Assembly (NCBI GenBank): GCA_030407085.1 | Contig: CM059585.1 | Span: 112,085,501-112,149,500, forward strand | Source of the DNA: Trichopria drosophilae | Taxonomy: Eukaryota > Arthropoda > Insecta > Hymenoptera > Diapriidae | DNA length: 64,000 bases | Direction: 5' to 3' | Part shown: in pieces, positions 1-13,051 of the stretch | Position numbering within the stretch: the stretch's first letter is position 1 | Layout: every line of letters begins with the position of its first letter | Notes under the pieces: model-generated | What the model saw: the letters and a program-made list of their open reading frames with translations, nothing else | Databases searched by the model: none | What the model was told of the DNA's origin: nothing | Position numbers and translations under genes: made by a program

Positions 1-328
1 GGAGGAGATCCTCATGACGTACTGAAAAAGATGTGTTATACAGGACCGGGTGCTAATTTTTAACTGGTACTCTATTCAATTTGTACAAGCCACAACCTAA
101 TAAGGAAATAGGTAGCTATTAAAAAGAAGGAGATTTGAGAACTTGCTGACCTATTAATCTCTATTTATAAATATCTATGTAAATTGATTCCATTAACGCA
201 CTTGATGTACCCGTCGGTATTTCTTTACATTACTTCTTTAGTTCCTTTTCTTAAATTTGCTAATTCTAGGTATTTGAAATGTTCTACTAATTTGGTACAG
301 TATAATAACATATCTTATTTGATTTCAG
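1..328 (+). other. Intron of IR-1 (upstream exons outside the window)
   Basis: This AT-rich stretch precedes a splice acceptor (TTTCAG ending at 328). No frame resembles the ends of exon 2 found in the other three receptor genes, so exons 1 and 2 of IR-1 must lie left of the window. An open frame runs through from 184, but its first ~48 codons show no similarity to the paralogues and I read them as intron. Confidence 0.6.
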
Positions 329-675
329 GTAAAAGTACTTATCCGTATCGAATGATGTCAGAAAAACTAATGACCTTTGTGTCGCCGATGTATGTGAGTA
401 AAGGCTCTCCCATCATCTCAGTGATAAAACCCCGCATATTCTACCTACATGACTTTGGATTTGTACAATATTGGAACAGTCATTACGAGTACCTAAGCAT
501 TCGTCGGCGCAGAAGACAATATTTACGCAAGCATGCGGAAAGAAAAAATGTATTTCCACTCCGAATGGAACACTTTCATAGTCTGTTCTGCATTTTCGTC
601 GTGGGAATGGTGATAGGATGCACTGTTTTTGGACTAGAAATTTATAAAATAAATATGAAAACATTTAAATTTTAA
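329..675 (+). CDS. Divergent ionotropic receptor IR-1, last exon only (partial)
   Basis: This is the third and final exon of a divergent ionotropic receptor, an insect chemosensory ligand-gated cation channel of the iGluR superfamily in the dendrite membrane. It opens after TTTCAG with a phase-1 junction (Gly codon split g|gt), like exon 3 of IR-2, IR-3 and IR-4. It encodes the second half of ligand-binding lobe S2 (TYPYRMMSEKLMTFVSP), a basic stretch with RRRRR, and transmembrane segment M3 (FHSLFCIFVVGMVIGCTVFG) before a short cytoplasmic tail. The stop overlaps an AATAAA signal at 674-679. It is nearly identical to exon 3 of IR-3, and the similarity continues into the 3' flank, so the two are recent duplicates. 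Ligand unknown. Confidence 0.85.
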
Positions 676-867
676 TAAATACAAATTAATTTTTTATAAT
701 ATTGTTAAAAACTAAATCTTCGTCGTTTTTTATTGCCCAATGTTGATTTCCCTGAAAGTAATTTCAAATTCATACCATTTATTTCATTTTCATATATCTT
801 TTCTCTTTAAATGACTTCGTCTGAGTATCTTCTTAGGACATTATTCTTAGTTCGTACGTGGGCTTGA
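676..867. other. 3' flank of IR-1
   Basis: No gene seen. The first ~170 bases resemble the 3' flank of IR-3 (from 9840), including a shared TCGTTTTTTATTGCC stretch, which marks the extent of the duplication that made the two genes. Confidence 0.5.
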
Positions 868-1542
868 GAACGCCGCACAGTGTGGCTTTTTGGACAAAAT
901 CTTCAAAAATATACCAGATATCATGTAACTGCTACTTCTTTGATAAATGAGGCATTTCTACCAGTCACTGGACGCATATGCTTTTTTCTTTAAATAAAAA
1001 TAGCCAATCCAGCCGATTCTGCACGGAGTGTTGTCATTTTTTTTCGTAAACGTATATAAAAATATATCCGACGTCAAGTTACAGCAGATATTGTTATAAA
1101 TAAGGCCTTTGTCCCAGATTACAGTGATTTTTTGTTGTTGTAATCATGTATAAGAAACTATCGGATATCAAGGCATAGCAGATATTTTGATAAATAAGGT
1201 ACTTTCTATACTTATTGAAATAAATGTAATTGTTAACGTCAAAGAAATACTTTTATCTATGCACACTAGAAATTAAAAATCCAAATTTCAAAATTAATTC
1301 CAAAATTAAAATTTCAAAATGTAAAAACAATCCGTGCAGAATTCGCTGGATTGGTTATTTTTATTTTAAAAAAGGCGTATGCGTCTAGTTACTGGGACAA
1401 ACGCCTCAATTATCAAAGAAGTCACAGTGGCATGATATCGGGTATATTTTTATACGAATTTACAAAACAAAATTATTACGATCCATTTAGAACTGTTTGG
1501 ATTGAAGATTTTTGTCCAAAAAGCCACATTGTGCGCCGTTTG
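868..1542. repeat. Foldback element with long inverted arms
   Basis: The left arm from about 868 (CACAGTGTGGCTTTTTGGAC) is repeated inverted near 1500-1542 (GTCCAAAAAGCCACATTGTG). The pairing continues inward: CACTGGACGCATATGC near 977 against GCGTATGCGTCTAGTTACTG near 1373, and CTGCACGGA near 1019 against TCCGTGCAGAATTCGCTGG near 1330. The arms are about 300 bp each and imperfect. No coding capacity is recognised; the open frame at 1351-1608 is a by-product of the arm. Confidence 0.7.
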
Positions 1543-1653
1543 ACCAATTATATCAACATTGTTATACCTATGTATACCAATTGGTTTCTGACAATTGTTA
1601 GTGGATGAATTTCGAACTATTCAAAGCTTGCATTTGGATAAAGTGACTGGGTC

Positions 1654-2278
1654 CAGGGCCGGTGCGACCTATAAGTCCGCGCCCCAAGAAAGTAGCAGAA
1701 TATGGCGCCCCATATATATTTATTTATAACACATCTTTTTACTATTCAAAACTTAAAATTAATACTTCGTCCAGACCTATGGTCTGGGTCGAAGTAATGC
1801 ATTTCTTTCTATCATACTATTTAGTTAATCCGTTACATCTATTAGTTTAAATCCCTCTCACCACGTTAAGGTTGATGTAAAACGAGGTTTTTTATTTTTT
1901 TTTTAAATTCTTTTTTATTTAAAAAATAAAAAACCTTTATTCATTCCTTTCATATTGAACCCATTATCATATCCCTGTCCTCTGCAATCTTGAATTTCCA
2001 ATGATACCTCTTCTAAAACGTTTAAAATTAATTCGAACAACGACTGACCGGTAGATCCATGAATGGCATGATATGTAATAAAATGTTCCTTGACAGACAC
2101 TTCATTATTAGATACGTCCACAAATCGTCTGTATATATTTTTGTATTATTTTTCGGAAATTTTCAAATATAAGCCAGCTATTTAAAATAAAATATGTCAA
2201 CAATAAGGCACTTTCGGCGCCCCCTCTGAATCAGCGTCCCAAGCAGTTGCCTGGTCAGACTAGCTTGCACCGACCCTG
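1654..2278 (-). mobile_element. Degenerate non-autonomous hAT-type DNA transposon (ZMYM1-like transposase scrap)
   Basis: The ends are imperfect inverted repeats: CAGGGCCGGTGC at 1654 and GCACCGACCCTG ending at 2278. Flanking 8-mers ACTGGGTC and ATTGGGCC match at 6 of 8 positions, as expected of a decayed 8 bp hAT target duplication. Inside, the minus strand (2121-1915) encodes a fragment with STGQSLFELILNVLEEVSLE and DCRGQGYDNGFNMKG, which I recognise from hAT-related transposases annotated as zinc finger MYM-type 1-like. Most of the transposase is missing, so this is an internally deleted, inactive copy. Confidence 0.75.
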
Positions 2279-3975
2279 ATTGGGCCATCAGTCAACATGG
2301 CGGTTAGAAGCTTGTAAAATTTAGCGAATATTTGGTAGGTTTCATTATTTTTGCACCGTCATGTTAAGATGTGCACCTGCGCTGTGCAAATCTGTACCGC
2401 TACCTGTAACAATCTGTAACTATCAGCCGAATACGCTATTTGTTGACAACGCCGTCAAATGTCAGATCCCAATACTAGCTGTGTATCTCAGAAAAGACAA
2501 GAGTCCATTTTTGGAAATAAACTGTACAAAGTATTATAAATGCTAAGTAAATATTCGGATCTACATCGACATAAAAAGAGGTTGATACACTTAACGAAGG
2601 CGACACATCTATTAACAGTGTGCCTTAGAAGAAATGTTGCCCAGAGTCGGAGAAGCAAAAAGTCAATAACAGAGTGCTCACAACAGTCAATAACGGGATT
2701 GGGACAATTCCAGAGGAGGAAAATGACAGCGATCGGACTAAATTCCACGACAGATATATGCGGAACAGAAGTAACCCATTCCAACACCGGCCGGCAAAAT
2801 TTTACTTTTTGTATTTTTTGAAGTATTCTTTTGCGGAAAATGATGGTGATAGTAAATCACGTTGGATTTTCGATAAATGTAAAATTAGATGTATAAAAAT
2901 AAACCATTTTGTACACATTACGTCGACCTTAACCTAAAAAATGACCCTATAGTTTATTATCAAATGTCGACGTTCCAGACCCTAAGGAGCCCAAATCAAT
3001 AGTGAATCATTCCTCCTTCACAATGAAGAAAATAAATAATACATTCTATTTATTAAAAATAATCGGTTCGAATTCATATAAATAAAAGTACGATATTATC
3101 AGGTTCAACCATGTTGAAAATTATTTTTAATCAACATTTTTAATCCACATAATATGCGGATACTTGGTGTGACGGTCCATATATTAAATGTAGAAAAATA
3201 GTAAACAAGTAGAAAAAACCAGACGAATTGCGATAGCAATATGCGTCTGGCGCTTTGATAATAGATCTTCTTATGTGTTAAATTTTAGACTCACTAACTT
3301 TTAGATTTTAAATTAATATATTAAGTATCCCCCTTGCGCTAATAATTTAAACTATTGTAAAAATGCGTTTTCACTCTTTTTTTGCTTCAAACATCATTGG
3401 ATTTATTCGAAAATTGTTACTGGCGGGTTTCTGTGGTGGCTGATTACGAGTTTGAAATTGCTTTTTGAATATTCAAAATGGCGGACAATTTGTTTATATA
3501 TTCGTATTCCGTGACATTAAAACATAGAATTATTATGGTATCCTAAACTTCAATACGTCTACAAACTTTGCAACGCGGGTTTAAGTAGGACCGCAATTTC
3601 TACAATTTTCGCCGCTTTTATCATCAGCACGCGCGACGTCATTTGGAACGCCTCGAGGCCGAAGTAGTTAATTGCATATCTTTTTTTATTATGAACGAAT
3701 ATTTAGAACGAATTTACAATGTTGATTCAATTTCCTGATGGTTAAGAAAACCATCCATTATTAGTAACGCCAGTCATATTGTTATTGGAAACTTTGCCCT
3801 TGACCAACAAATTTAAAATTTGTATCGAGAATACAGGACGAGACAGCCGATCAACAGGTACGACCTACACAGGTACGATGCTTTCGATTTAATATCCATT
3901 AGAATATAGAAATGATCATGCATATTAGTTTCTGATGACATATGTCAAAACGAAGACTCATTTCCAGTAAGCAAC
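2279..3975. other. Intergenic region before IR-2
   Basis: No convincing gene. Several short open frames at 2361-2937 overlap in different frames with no recognisable protein. A small hairpin (CCAGACG...CGTCTGG) lies near 3219-3250. The final ~150 bases presumably hold the IR-2 promoter, but I see no clear TATA box. Confidence 0.4.
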
Positions 3976-6080
3976 ATGCGTTCTAACTTGCAACTAACTT
4001 TTTTGGTGGTTCTTACTTCATGTAGTGCATATAATTATAGTGCTTTTAATGTATGGACCGGGAAGCAAGTTGAAGGACCAACAACATCATGTTTGCATCG
4101 AATACTGGAAGAAGCTGGATGGCGTGAATCAAAATTCTTCATCATTTCTAATACAACCTGGAACTACTACAATAACCGATTTTTGGGAAAACTAGACTAC
4201 TTTGCATACATGTTGAGCGATGGAATTAACGTTAAATTGACTGGGCAAATGAACCTCATTATATTTACAGCAAATTTCGACACGTTACGAGAGATTATTT
4301 TCGACATCAATATCGATCACATGGATGCGTCAGGAGAAATATTAGTGTTTCTTAAGGACTCGTACAAGGATATAAATGACGTGCAAGAAGCATCTAAAGG
4401 AATTTCAAATATGTTCTGGAATGCTAATAAACCGAGTGCTGTATTTTACATTCGAACCAATCATCACATTATAATCGCAACGTTCGATGCATTCGAAGAT
4501 AATTGCAGGCCTGGTCCCATTAAAGTGGTCACTACGTGCAGATTTGGAGTTTTTGCAGATAATAACGTAGAAATATTTCCCAAAAAAATGATGAATGCAT
4601 ATAACTGTACCATGAATTGCACGTGGATGTTGCACGATGTCATGACCGTGAGCTTTATGCCAAAAGCATTTTTACCATCGCAATTTTCAGTCAATAATGC
4701 AGGGAAAAGTCTTGTAAAGATGATGGCTGATGACATCAATTTAAAATTGGACATAACTGACCAAGAGCATCAGATTGACATTACTAAGGAGGTAAGTGGT
4801 TCATAAAACGCTATTTTGCGAAACTCTATTTTGATCCTTTTTGATATTGTAATCATTTGTTCCTACAGGAGTTTGGAAAACATGCATACATCGCTGTGGC
4901 TGGATTCATACCAACTCCAAAAAAACTAGAATCGTTGGAACTTCTACCAGGCTTCGAACGAGATGGTCTTGTTTTAACATACCATGACCGCTTAATAAGT
5001 GAACATTATTGGACAAATATTTTTCTTCCATTCAGACCGGAAGTATGGCTGGCAATCCTTTTTACTTGCTCCTTATCTGGTCTTAACATGCTAGCTTGTC
5101 GATACATCTGCAAAAGAAATACACTTTCGATGTCCAAAATATCATTCTTTTATTTTATCGAAACATTGTTTGCACATGGACGTTTGAAATCGAAAACGAT
5201 CGGCAGTCGATCAAGTTATTTCTTTTGGGCAGTATATTCATTTTACATTACAACTGCTTACAGTAGTGGTCTTTACCACTATTTAACGAAAGGGGAGGAG
5301 ACCAAAGGCTATGAAACATTTAAAAGCTTGGATAAGTCAGGATTAATGATAGGTGGCACTGAAGAAGCACGGGATATTCTTCAGGACAGAGAGAATCCTG
5401 CATTGATGTCATTGTACAACAAATATCAAGTATTTTCACACGAGCAGGCTTCGAAATTACTGAATAATGGTACAATTGCTACTGCTATTTTAGAGACGTT
5501 TGTCTCTAGAGAAAATCTTCGTAAATCAGGTACATGTTAAAGATTTAAACAATTAATTTTTTAATCATGTCATGTCTGACATTTTTCTAATATTATGTTT
5601 TATGTCCTGATGTGTGTTACGTAAATATAAGCCGATTTACTAATCTCGTTACAAATTAAATACAGCAATGAGCAGTGTGACGTTTTCCTAACCTTTTCCT
5701 TAACTTTATTAAAACTTTATCGTTCTATTTCAGGAACAAAAAAGCGTCCATATCGTAAATTGTCGGAAAAACTATTGACATTCGTAACGCCAATGTACGT
5801 AAGTAGAGGTTCTCCCATCCTCACAGTAATAAAACCACGAATGCTCTATTTGCATGACTACGGATTTGTTAAATATTGGAAGAGCTACTACTGGCGCCTA
5901 AGAAAAGGTCGAGGTAACAGAAAGAACGCGATCGATTATCCGAAAAAGATTGGGGATCCCTTAAGAACGGAGCACTTCCGTAGTCTGTTTTGTATTTATA
6001 TCGCTGGGACGGTTATCAGCTCGATTGTTTTTATACTGGAACTGTATAAAAGAAGAAGTGTAAAAACATTGAAGTCATAA
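3976..6080 (+). CDS. Divergent ionotropic receptor IR-2 (three exons, complete)
   Basis: Exons: 3976-4791, 4869-5529 and 5734-6080, joined at GAG|GTAAGT...CAG (phase 0) and TCAG|GTACAT...CAG (phase 1), giving about 607 aa. The start ATG opens a signal peptide (MRSNLQLTFLVVLTSCSA). Exon 1 encodes the extracellular N-terminal region with many Asn-glycosylation sites (NTTWN, NCTMNCTW). Exon 2 holds ligand-binding lobe S1, M1 (about 331-352, after LPFRPEVW), the pore loop and M2 (about 387-411, TTAYSSGLYHYL in place of the canonical iGluR SYTANLAAF). Exon 3 holds the rest of S2 and M3 (about 570-595). AATAAA lies at 6083-6088. Known family role: chemosensory cation channel in dendrite membranes. 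The ligand is unknown, and the divergent pore means I cannot claim glutamate-type binding. Confidence 0.9.
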
Positions 6081-7069
6081 AAAATAAAGCAAAAAGTTCG
6101 CACAATATTATGCATTGGTCAAGAAATCTACGTTTCTTTTACCCATTTTATTTAGTACAACCGAATTTCTGCTAAAAATATTAACAATACACACTGAAAT
6201 TGATTCAATGCTAACAACAGTATTCGTTATAATTCAGATCTCGGTTTGTAATTTTTGCTATCCTCGGTTTTCAAATATTTTATGACTGTAAAGAAACATT
6301 CTAATTTGATTTATAAACGATATGCTGATTTTATATTTAACTAATGCAATGGAAATATTATGAAAATAGATCTAATAAACTGGATTGGAAGTCCAAAATT
6401 CGTTTCGGATTTCGGGTTTCAATCATTGATATGTTCACCCTTTAAAATGCCACCGAGAAAACCGATTAATAGTAAAAATTAAAGAGTATAAATATTGGAC
6501 AGATGAGTATTATAATATCCAATTATGAATGTGACTACATTCCAAAAAAGAAAAGAAATCATCAAAAAGCATCGTCTTAATATAATAGCTTTATTTTTTT
6601 ATTATAGCTTTGAATTTGAAGGATAATATATGGAATCTGAAGCATTTTCAGTTTTGCTCGAGTAAAACAAACTCGAAAGAGATCGAGATAAATCGGCAGA
6701 GATCGAACGAGATCGAACAAAATGGCAGATCGCATAGTGTGTTCAAAAATTGAATTTTATTAATAGTTTTCTCGAGAAACTGGTCATGTATTTATGACAC
6801 AAGTCCGTCAGATTCAACAGAAATTAATGCAAATTTTGCTACAAAAATTAACCATTTTTTTAATCATGATAACAATGGAAAGGTTGAATTACAGAAATCT
6901 GTAATTAAACAGAAATGTTGGTTTGCTCTTATTCGAACAAGAAATATAAACAAATATAATGACGAATGTCAATAATGGTGTCAATAGGACGTACGTATCA
7001 ACAGGTATGACCGCTAACTGAAAAGCCATTTCTTAAACTTCCGGCCTTTACACAAATAGGACTGAAAGT
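6081..7069. other. Intergenic region IR-2 to IR-3
   Basis: AT-rich with no recognisable gene or element. A short purine-rich patch near 6655-6730 repeats GAGATCGA-like units (GAGATCGAGA, GAGATCGAACGAGATCGAAC). Confidence 0.45.
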
Positions 7070-7420
7070 GCAATATCCATTAATTCCATTAAATCAAATT
7101 TCCACCGGTGTCATAAAACATATGTTCGATATATACTTCATTAACAGTGTGCATCATGCTTTCCAACCTGCACCTTGCTTTCTTCGTCATCAGTTCCTGC
7201 AGTGCTCATACCTACAGTTATTTCAATACTTTTACCGCGAGACAATATCCATTAATGCTATTAAATCAAATTTCGACCACGTTGTCGTTCCCAAACATAT
7301 GTTCGATATATCCTTCATTAACAGTGTGCATCATGCTTTCCAACCTGCACCTTGCTTTGTTCATCATCAGTTCCTGCAGTGCTTACAACTATAGTGCTTT
7401 CAACGTTAGGACAACACGTC
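7070..7420 (+). repeat. Tandem duplication of the IR-3 5' end and signal-peptide codons
   Basis: Two ~178 bp units, about 7070-7248 and 7249-7420. Shared landmarks are CATATGTTCGATATAT, TTCATTAACAGTGTGCATCA and GCTTTCCAACCTGCACCTTG. Both keep an ATG and the MLSNLHLA signal peptide in the same frame, at 7156 and 7333. The junction keeps the frame open, so an N-terminally extended product with two hydrophobic segments is possible. Confidence 0.85.
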
Positions 7421-9839
7421 AAGTAGAAAACCCTTCAACCTCGTGCTTGCACAAGATACTAGAAGAAGCTGGATGGCGTGAATCTAGGTTTTTTGTAATT
7501 TCCAATACCACGTGGAATCACTACAATAACCGATTTCTAGGGAAACTTGATTACTTTGCATATACCGTGAGCAATGGAGTGGATGTCAGACTGGTTGGAC
7601 AAGTTAATCTCATCATATTCACGTCGAACTTCAATACATTGCGTCAAATTATTTATGACATCAATATCGATCAGATGGATGCATCCGGCGAAATTCTAAT
7701 TTTTCTCCAGGATCAGTACCAGGATTTACATGACGTCCGAGCATCGTCAGCAGGAATTTCACATATGTTTTGGAGAGCCAATAAGCCCAGTGCTGTTTTT
7801 TATATTCAGACTCCCGAAAACATTATGATCGCAACATTTCGTGTATTTGAAAATAATTGTACACCAGGACCTCTTAAAGTCGTCACTACGTGTACCTTCG
7901 GCACTCTCGCAAATAATAATGTTGATATTTTCCCTAAAAAATTGACGAATGCACATAATTGCCCAATGAATTGCACGTGGATGCTTAAAGATGTTATGAC
8001 AGTGAGCTTCATGTCTAGAACAATTCAGCCTTCGGAAACTGTAGTTAACAATGCAGGTAAACAAATTGTCAAGATGATGATGGACGACGTCAATTTAAAG
8101 TTACAAATCACTGACCAAAAACACGAGATTGACGTAACTAAGGAGGTAAGTTTGTGCAAAATATGTCCGTCTTTCAATATTTGATTATTTGAAATATTGA
8201 AAATATAAAAATATTTTGTGAAGAATTATAAATTTTATGAAGAATACTAATCAAATGAGAAATTAAGACATTTTAAAAAGTAGTAGCGGACATAACTAGT
8301 ATATTAATCAATTGTTTATTACACGTGACTACCATTTCTAAATCAGATTGTTTGTGGTTTCAGAAATTTGGCAAGCATGCATACATCGCTGTGTCTGGTT
8401 TCATTCCAACTGCAAAAAAATTGGAAACTATGGAACTTCTGCCCGGCTTCCAACCTGATGGACTAGTATTGACGTACCATGACCGATTAATTCATCATTA
8501 CTATTGGAAAAATATTTTTCTTCCGTTCAGATCGGAAGTGTGGCTGGCCATTTTATTCTGTTGTTCACTGTCAGGTGTCAATATGCTCGTCTGGCAATAT
8601 TTATGTAAAAAAGTTGCAATAAGGGTATCTAAAATATCATTCTTGTATTTTCTGGAAGCATTGTTTGCACATGGACGTTTGAAATCATCGTCAGTTGGCA
8701 GTCGATCCAGTTACTTTATGTGGTCTCTTTATGCATTCTACATTACAACTGCTTACAGTAGCGGTCTATATCACTATTTAACGAGAGCAGAGGAGGCTCC
8801 AGGTTATCAGACATTCAAGCGGTTGGACAAGTCGGGATTAATAATTGGTGGGACTGAAGGAGCCCGCGAAATTTTTGAGGATAGCCAGGATGCAGGATTG
8901 ATGTCATTGCACAAAAAGTATAAAGTTTTTCCAAAGGACCAGGCATTCGAATTACTGATTAATGGCACAATAGCTACGGCCATTTTACAGAGTTCTGTCA
9001 TTAGTGAGAACATGAGTCGATCAGGTACATGATGTGAGAGCCTTAAAATAGAGAGAACTTACTCCCGACTTATAAAGAAACAGATGTTAACTTGGAGTTA
9101 TTCGAATAAAACGGGATTTCATCAAGTTACATCCAATACAGCACAACATCCTCCTCAGGACATCCTCAGAATCTCCTCAGGGCAGTGAACGTGTTCAAGA
9201 GGTCTTACGTCCTGAGAATGTCCCGAAGATATTAAATTACCACTTTTATCGTCCCTATTATGATTCTCAAGTGTTCTAGGTCCTAAAGTTATTCGGAAGA
9301 TGTCCAGCGGACCTTCTGAGGACATGCTGGGGAGGATGTGCCGTATGCATGCGAAGTGCTGTGTTGCTTGTGTGTTTGAGTAATACATAGATACATCTAA
9401 TAAAAATTGCATTTGTTGAATTTAATAATAGCGTGTTTCTGTCTATTTGAACTTTCTCTTCTGTTTAATTTGTCACTGTTTAATTACATATCTTATTTTA
9501 GGTAAGGGTACTTATCCGTACCGAATGATGTCTGAAAAACTAATGACCTTCGTATCGCCAATGTATGTGAGTAAAGGTTCTCCCATCATCACCGTGATAA
9601 AACCCCGCATATTTTACCTGCATGACTATGGATTTGTAGAATATTGGAAAAGTTATTACGAGTACCTAAGTATTCGTCGGCGTAGAAGAAAATATTTATG
9701 CGAGCATCCGGAGAAAAAAAATGTATTCCCTCTCAGAATGGAGCACTTTCATAGTTTGTTCTGCATTTTCATCGTGGGAATGGTGATAGGATGTATTGTT
9801 TTTGGACTAGAAATTTACAAAATAAATAAGAAGACATAG
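7333..9839 (+). CDS. Divergent ionotropic receptor IR-3 (three exons, complete)
   Basis: Exons: 7333-8145, 8364-9024 and 9502-9839, with the same phases as IR-2; exon 2 is exactly the same length (661 nt). About 603 aa. I chose ATG 7333 because MLSNLHLALFIISSCSAYNY aligns with the IR-2 start. ATG 7156, in frame and 59 codons upstream, lies in a duplicated copy of the same region and would give two signal-like segments. The domain order is as in IR-2: glycosylated N-terminal region (CLHKILEEAGWRESRFF), S1, M1, pore and M2 (ITTAYSSGLYHYLT), S2, M3 (FHSLFCIFIVGMVIGC). Intron 2 (477 nt) contains a small TIR element. Exon 3 is nearly identical to that of IR-1. Expected role: chemosensory channel, ligand unknown. 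Confidence 0.9.
9139..9363. repeat. Small TIR element with CAGCACAA ends (copy 1), in IR-3 intron 2
   Basis: It begins CAGCACAACATCCTCCTCAG and ends near 9363 with an inverted version (GTGCTGTGTTG). The interior has GTCCTGAG/CTCAGGAC motifs shared with a second copy at 16866-16986. Non-coding, MITE-like. Confidence 0.55.
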
Positions 9840-11647
9840 ACATAAATATTAATAAATGTACACGATAGTTTTTTACAATATTATTAAAAAATAAATTATT
9901 CGTTTTTTATTGCCTACTGGTGCATTTCCTGGAAGTAATTTCAAATTGATACCCGTTCTTTTAGTTTTATATATTTTTTCTTTAATTTACTTTGTCATCT
10001 TCGCATGACATTATTAAATGGATTTTAGTTTAAGGACATCAAAACATTCATAGGATGTAACACGTGTGTATGTCGATAACTAATTTCGATACCTTTGTTT
10101 CCAAAAGAACTATTTCAATAATAAAAAAAAATTAATTAATAACTCTGTCGACGCATTCTTACTCACCAAAAAAATAGATCCGAAGCCCGTTCAGCTCAAA
10201 AATGAGTTTTTTTGCGATATGGTAGGTAAAGATGAAATGGAAAAAGTCGCAACACACACTACAAACGTCTTAGTTAAGATTACAAAATTGTAATTACATT
10301 TTATAAATTGTAAAAAAACGAATACAAGTCGTTTCGCCTGCATTAGAATGATTATTTTCTAAATTAATGCTCTAATATGTATAGTAAATTTACTTAAAGC
10401 TTAGTATTTGATGGTTTGTATAGATCGTTGATTATGAATCTAGAGTTGTTAATTATAAAAGTTAAAATAGGGAAGTCGTAAAATTTGGGCGAGTGAAACT
10501 TTTAAAAATGTTGTAATTTAGAAATTATTTTATAATATATTTTTTGAAATTAAAAATAAAAACCATTTACAAGTACCAAGTAAATTTTAATCGTCATACT
10601 GTTTATTGTTGATGTTGAAAAGTTTGAACGTTTGCTTTCATTTACCTCATTTTGGTTTCCATTGCAGTAGGTACATTCTTTCAGATTCCACGGCCAAAAA
10701 GACGTCCTGGGCATAGGGAAATTTAAAATTAAAAATAACACAAATGATAAGTTTGTCGTGTAAGATTTATCAACTTAATTATTTCCGAGAATAATACTGT
10801 AAAACAATTTATAATAAGGGTTATTAGAAGATTATTATCTTCGTTAACTTTCTACACGGGCAAGGAACAAAATTTTTTGCGTTCTTCGCGTGACTTGGGT
10901 CTCCTTGTTTTTCCCACAAGTTTGAAATCGGCAGTGTACTTTTTCGATCTTAAAGGAAGAAATCATCTGCAGAATATATTATGAAAACTTTAGTACTGAA
11001 TTCGAATTCTATGTTCCTCAAATCGAGCATCTTTAAGTCGCTTTTTCTTCACTTCTAATTTTTGCGTTTTTTTTCATGTTTACAAACAAGATTTAAAAAA
11101 AAAATATACAACATATCGAAATTATTCGAATTACATTCTCTTCACTATTAAATTATCTTGTTTTTGAACCTAAATATTTGAAAAAGTCTTTTTTACTATT
11201 TTTAAGGGCGGGAAGTACATTTTCTTTGCAGTAAATCATCACTTAATTTCATACTGCCTTCAATTTTTATTTCACCATTTCTTCTGTTTTTTTTTCGGTT
11301 CACATCGACGATAAACTTATAATAATAACAACAAATTTTGATTTTTCCATTTCAGACACGAATTACGAATTCCATCTTATCTCAGATCGGGAAACTTGAA
11401 GATCGAAGCATTTCGGCAAATACTGCGGAAGTCCGCCATTTTGTAAAAGTTTTACATGAATTATATTACAGTTTCTTTACATTAAAAAAAAAACAATCAG
11501 GAAAATTGATCAAATGTTTTCTATGTATGAATGTTTTCATCAACATAAATTTTTTTTCCTGCCATTTTGAATTTCCTAATGTCCAGTGCGTATTTCGACC
11601 TCGTAATCTCGTAGAACGGACCTCAACTCTACTCCTATAAGGTAAGG
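9840..11647. other. Intergenic region after IR-3
   Basis: The first ~170 bases are shared with the 3' flank of IR-1. The rest is AT-rich with no recognised gene. A TTGATTATGAATCT motif near 10428 belongs to a dispersed repeat signature seen elsewhere in the window. Confidence 0.4.
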
Positions 11648-12182
11648 TACACTGAGAGAAATTATTTATTAATAAGTTAATGTAAGCTAATTTCAAGGCT
11701 CTTGCATTAACTGTAAAGTTATAACTGTAACTGTAAATTTAAAAACGCAGATAACTCCAAGATGAAAATACCAGCACTTTCCTGCACGTCAGCAATGTTA
11801 TTGTAAATTAACTCGTATATTTTAACGTTCAATTAGCGTTCGTCAATTGTTAATAAATCTTACATTAAATAGTGTCATTTGAACCGCGGATGTCAACAAT
11901 GCGTCGAAAAATTCGCAGAAAATCGAATGACTGCGCGTGTGTATGTTTGTTTATCTCTGTTTCGGTGAAACTTTAAACGCTTTAATATAATACTTGTCAC
12001 GTATTGATCCTAATATTAATGTTTAAAATTCTTGTAATAACTATTAACATAAGAAATTTTACCGAAGCTGAGATTACGGTAACTTCAAAATTAAGTACCT
12101 TACCTTAAGATCAAAATCTAAATTCTGTTAGCTTTACCATGAAGCTATAACATTCACTGTAAACAAACATTTCTCTCAGTAT
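11648..12182. repeat. MITE with TACACTGAGAGAAAT-type inverted ends
   Basis: Left end TACACTGAGAGAAAT at 11648; right end ATTTCTCTCAGTAT at about 12169-12182. No coding potential. Related ends occur at 14896-15032, 40782-41435 and 43592-43855, so this is a dispersed family. Confidence 0.65.
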
Positions 12183-12619
12183 GTTATATAACAATAATAA
12201 TGTTGGTTTTGAATTCGGACTGTGAATTTAAGGATAAAATTCTATATATTCTGACGTTAAATAAATATGACGTATTTGTATACTGTACCAAGTCGCAATT
12301 TTTTGTATAGTGATTTAACAAGCGAACTGATCTGGTTAAGTTTGTTAATCTGATTTTTTATTCACTATAAATAATTTTTTATTTGTTATTTGTATAAACG
12401 ACATAGACGATGCAAGAATGAAGCATTCTTAATAAAAAAAGTGGGTTTTAAGAGTTTCGAAACGAAAGGTACATGGTATTTTTATGCATGCAAACCATAT
12501 TTTGTTTCTTTGGAAACTTTGTTCGATGGAAAACGTGAGACACTTCTGGCGATTTATTTATCTACAATTAAATATCGAGATATTTACGACCAAAAAGAAA
12601 TGTGTGGTTAAAACAAGAA
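12183..12619. other. Short intergenic stretch
   Basis: An open frame on + (12390-12611, 73 codons) has no recognisable domain and no supported splice context; I do not call it a gene. Confidence 0.35.
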
Positions 12620-13051
12620 GTAGGACTTATTGTGCATATTATATATTTATTTAACGTATCCACAATTTTGTACTTACATGGCTTCCGATCACCTTTGCAC
12701 TATTTACAAACTTTATGTTTACAAATCTCACACTACATTTATACATCTAGTTTCATTCTCTCGCTTTCAATCTAAGATTTACATTTCCATTCTGCTGCTA
12801 TCTCTCTCTCTCCCTCTCTCTGTCCTTTCATTCGTTACTCACTCCCTCTCTCTCTCTTTCTTTCTCCCCGTCATTTACTTTATCTCGCTCGCTAACTCCA
12901 TCTGTCAGTACGCTACGTCTGTTCTACGCTATATTCCATTTTACTTCCCCTCTCTCTCATTCTCTCTTTGTATCTCTCGCATTTTTTCTACTTTTTCCAT
13001 CCACTTGTACCCTCTCCCGTCTTCATACAATACATCCATTCTTATCTCATT

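Noticed and set aside
4405..4754. Minus-strand open frames inside IR-2 exon 1 (and 7759-8064, 8807-9013 in IR-3)
   Set aside because: They overlap strongly supported receptor exons on the other strand and change between paralogues as expected of shadows.
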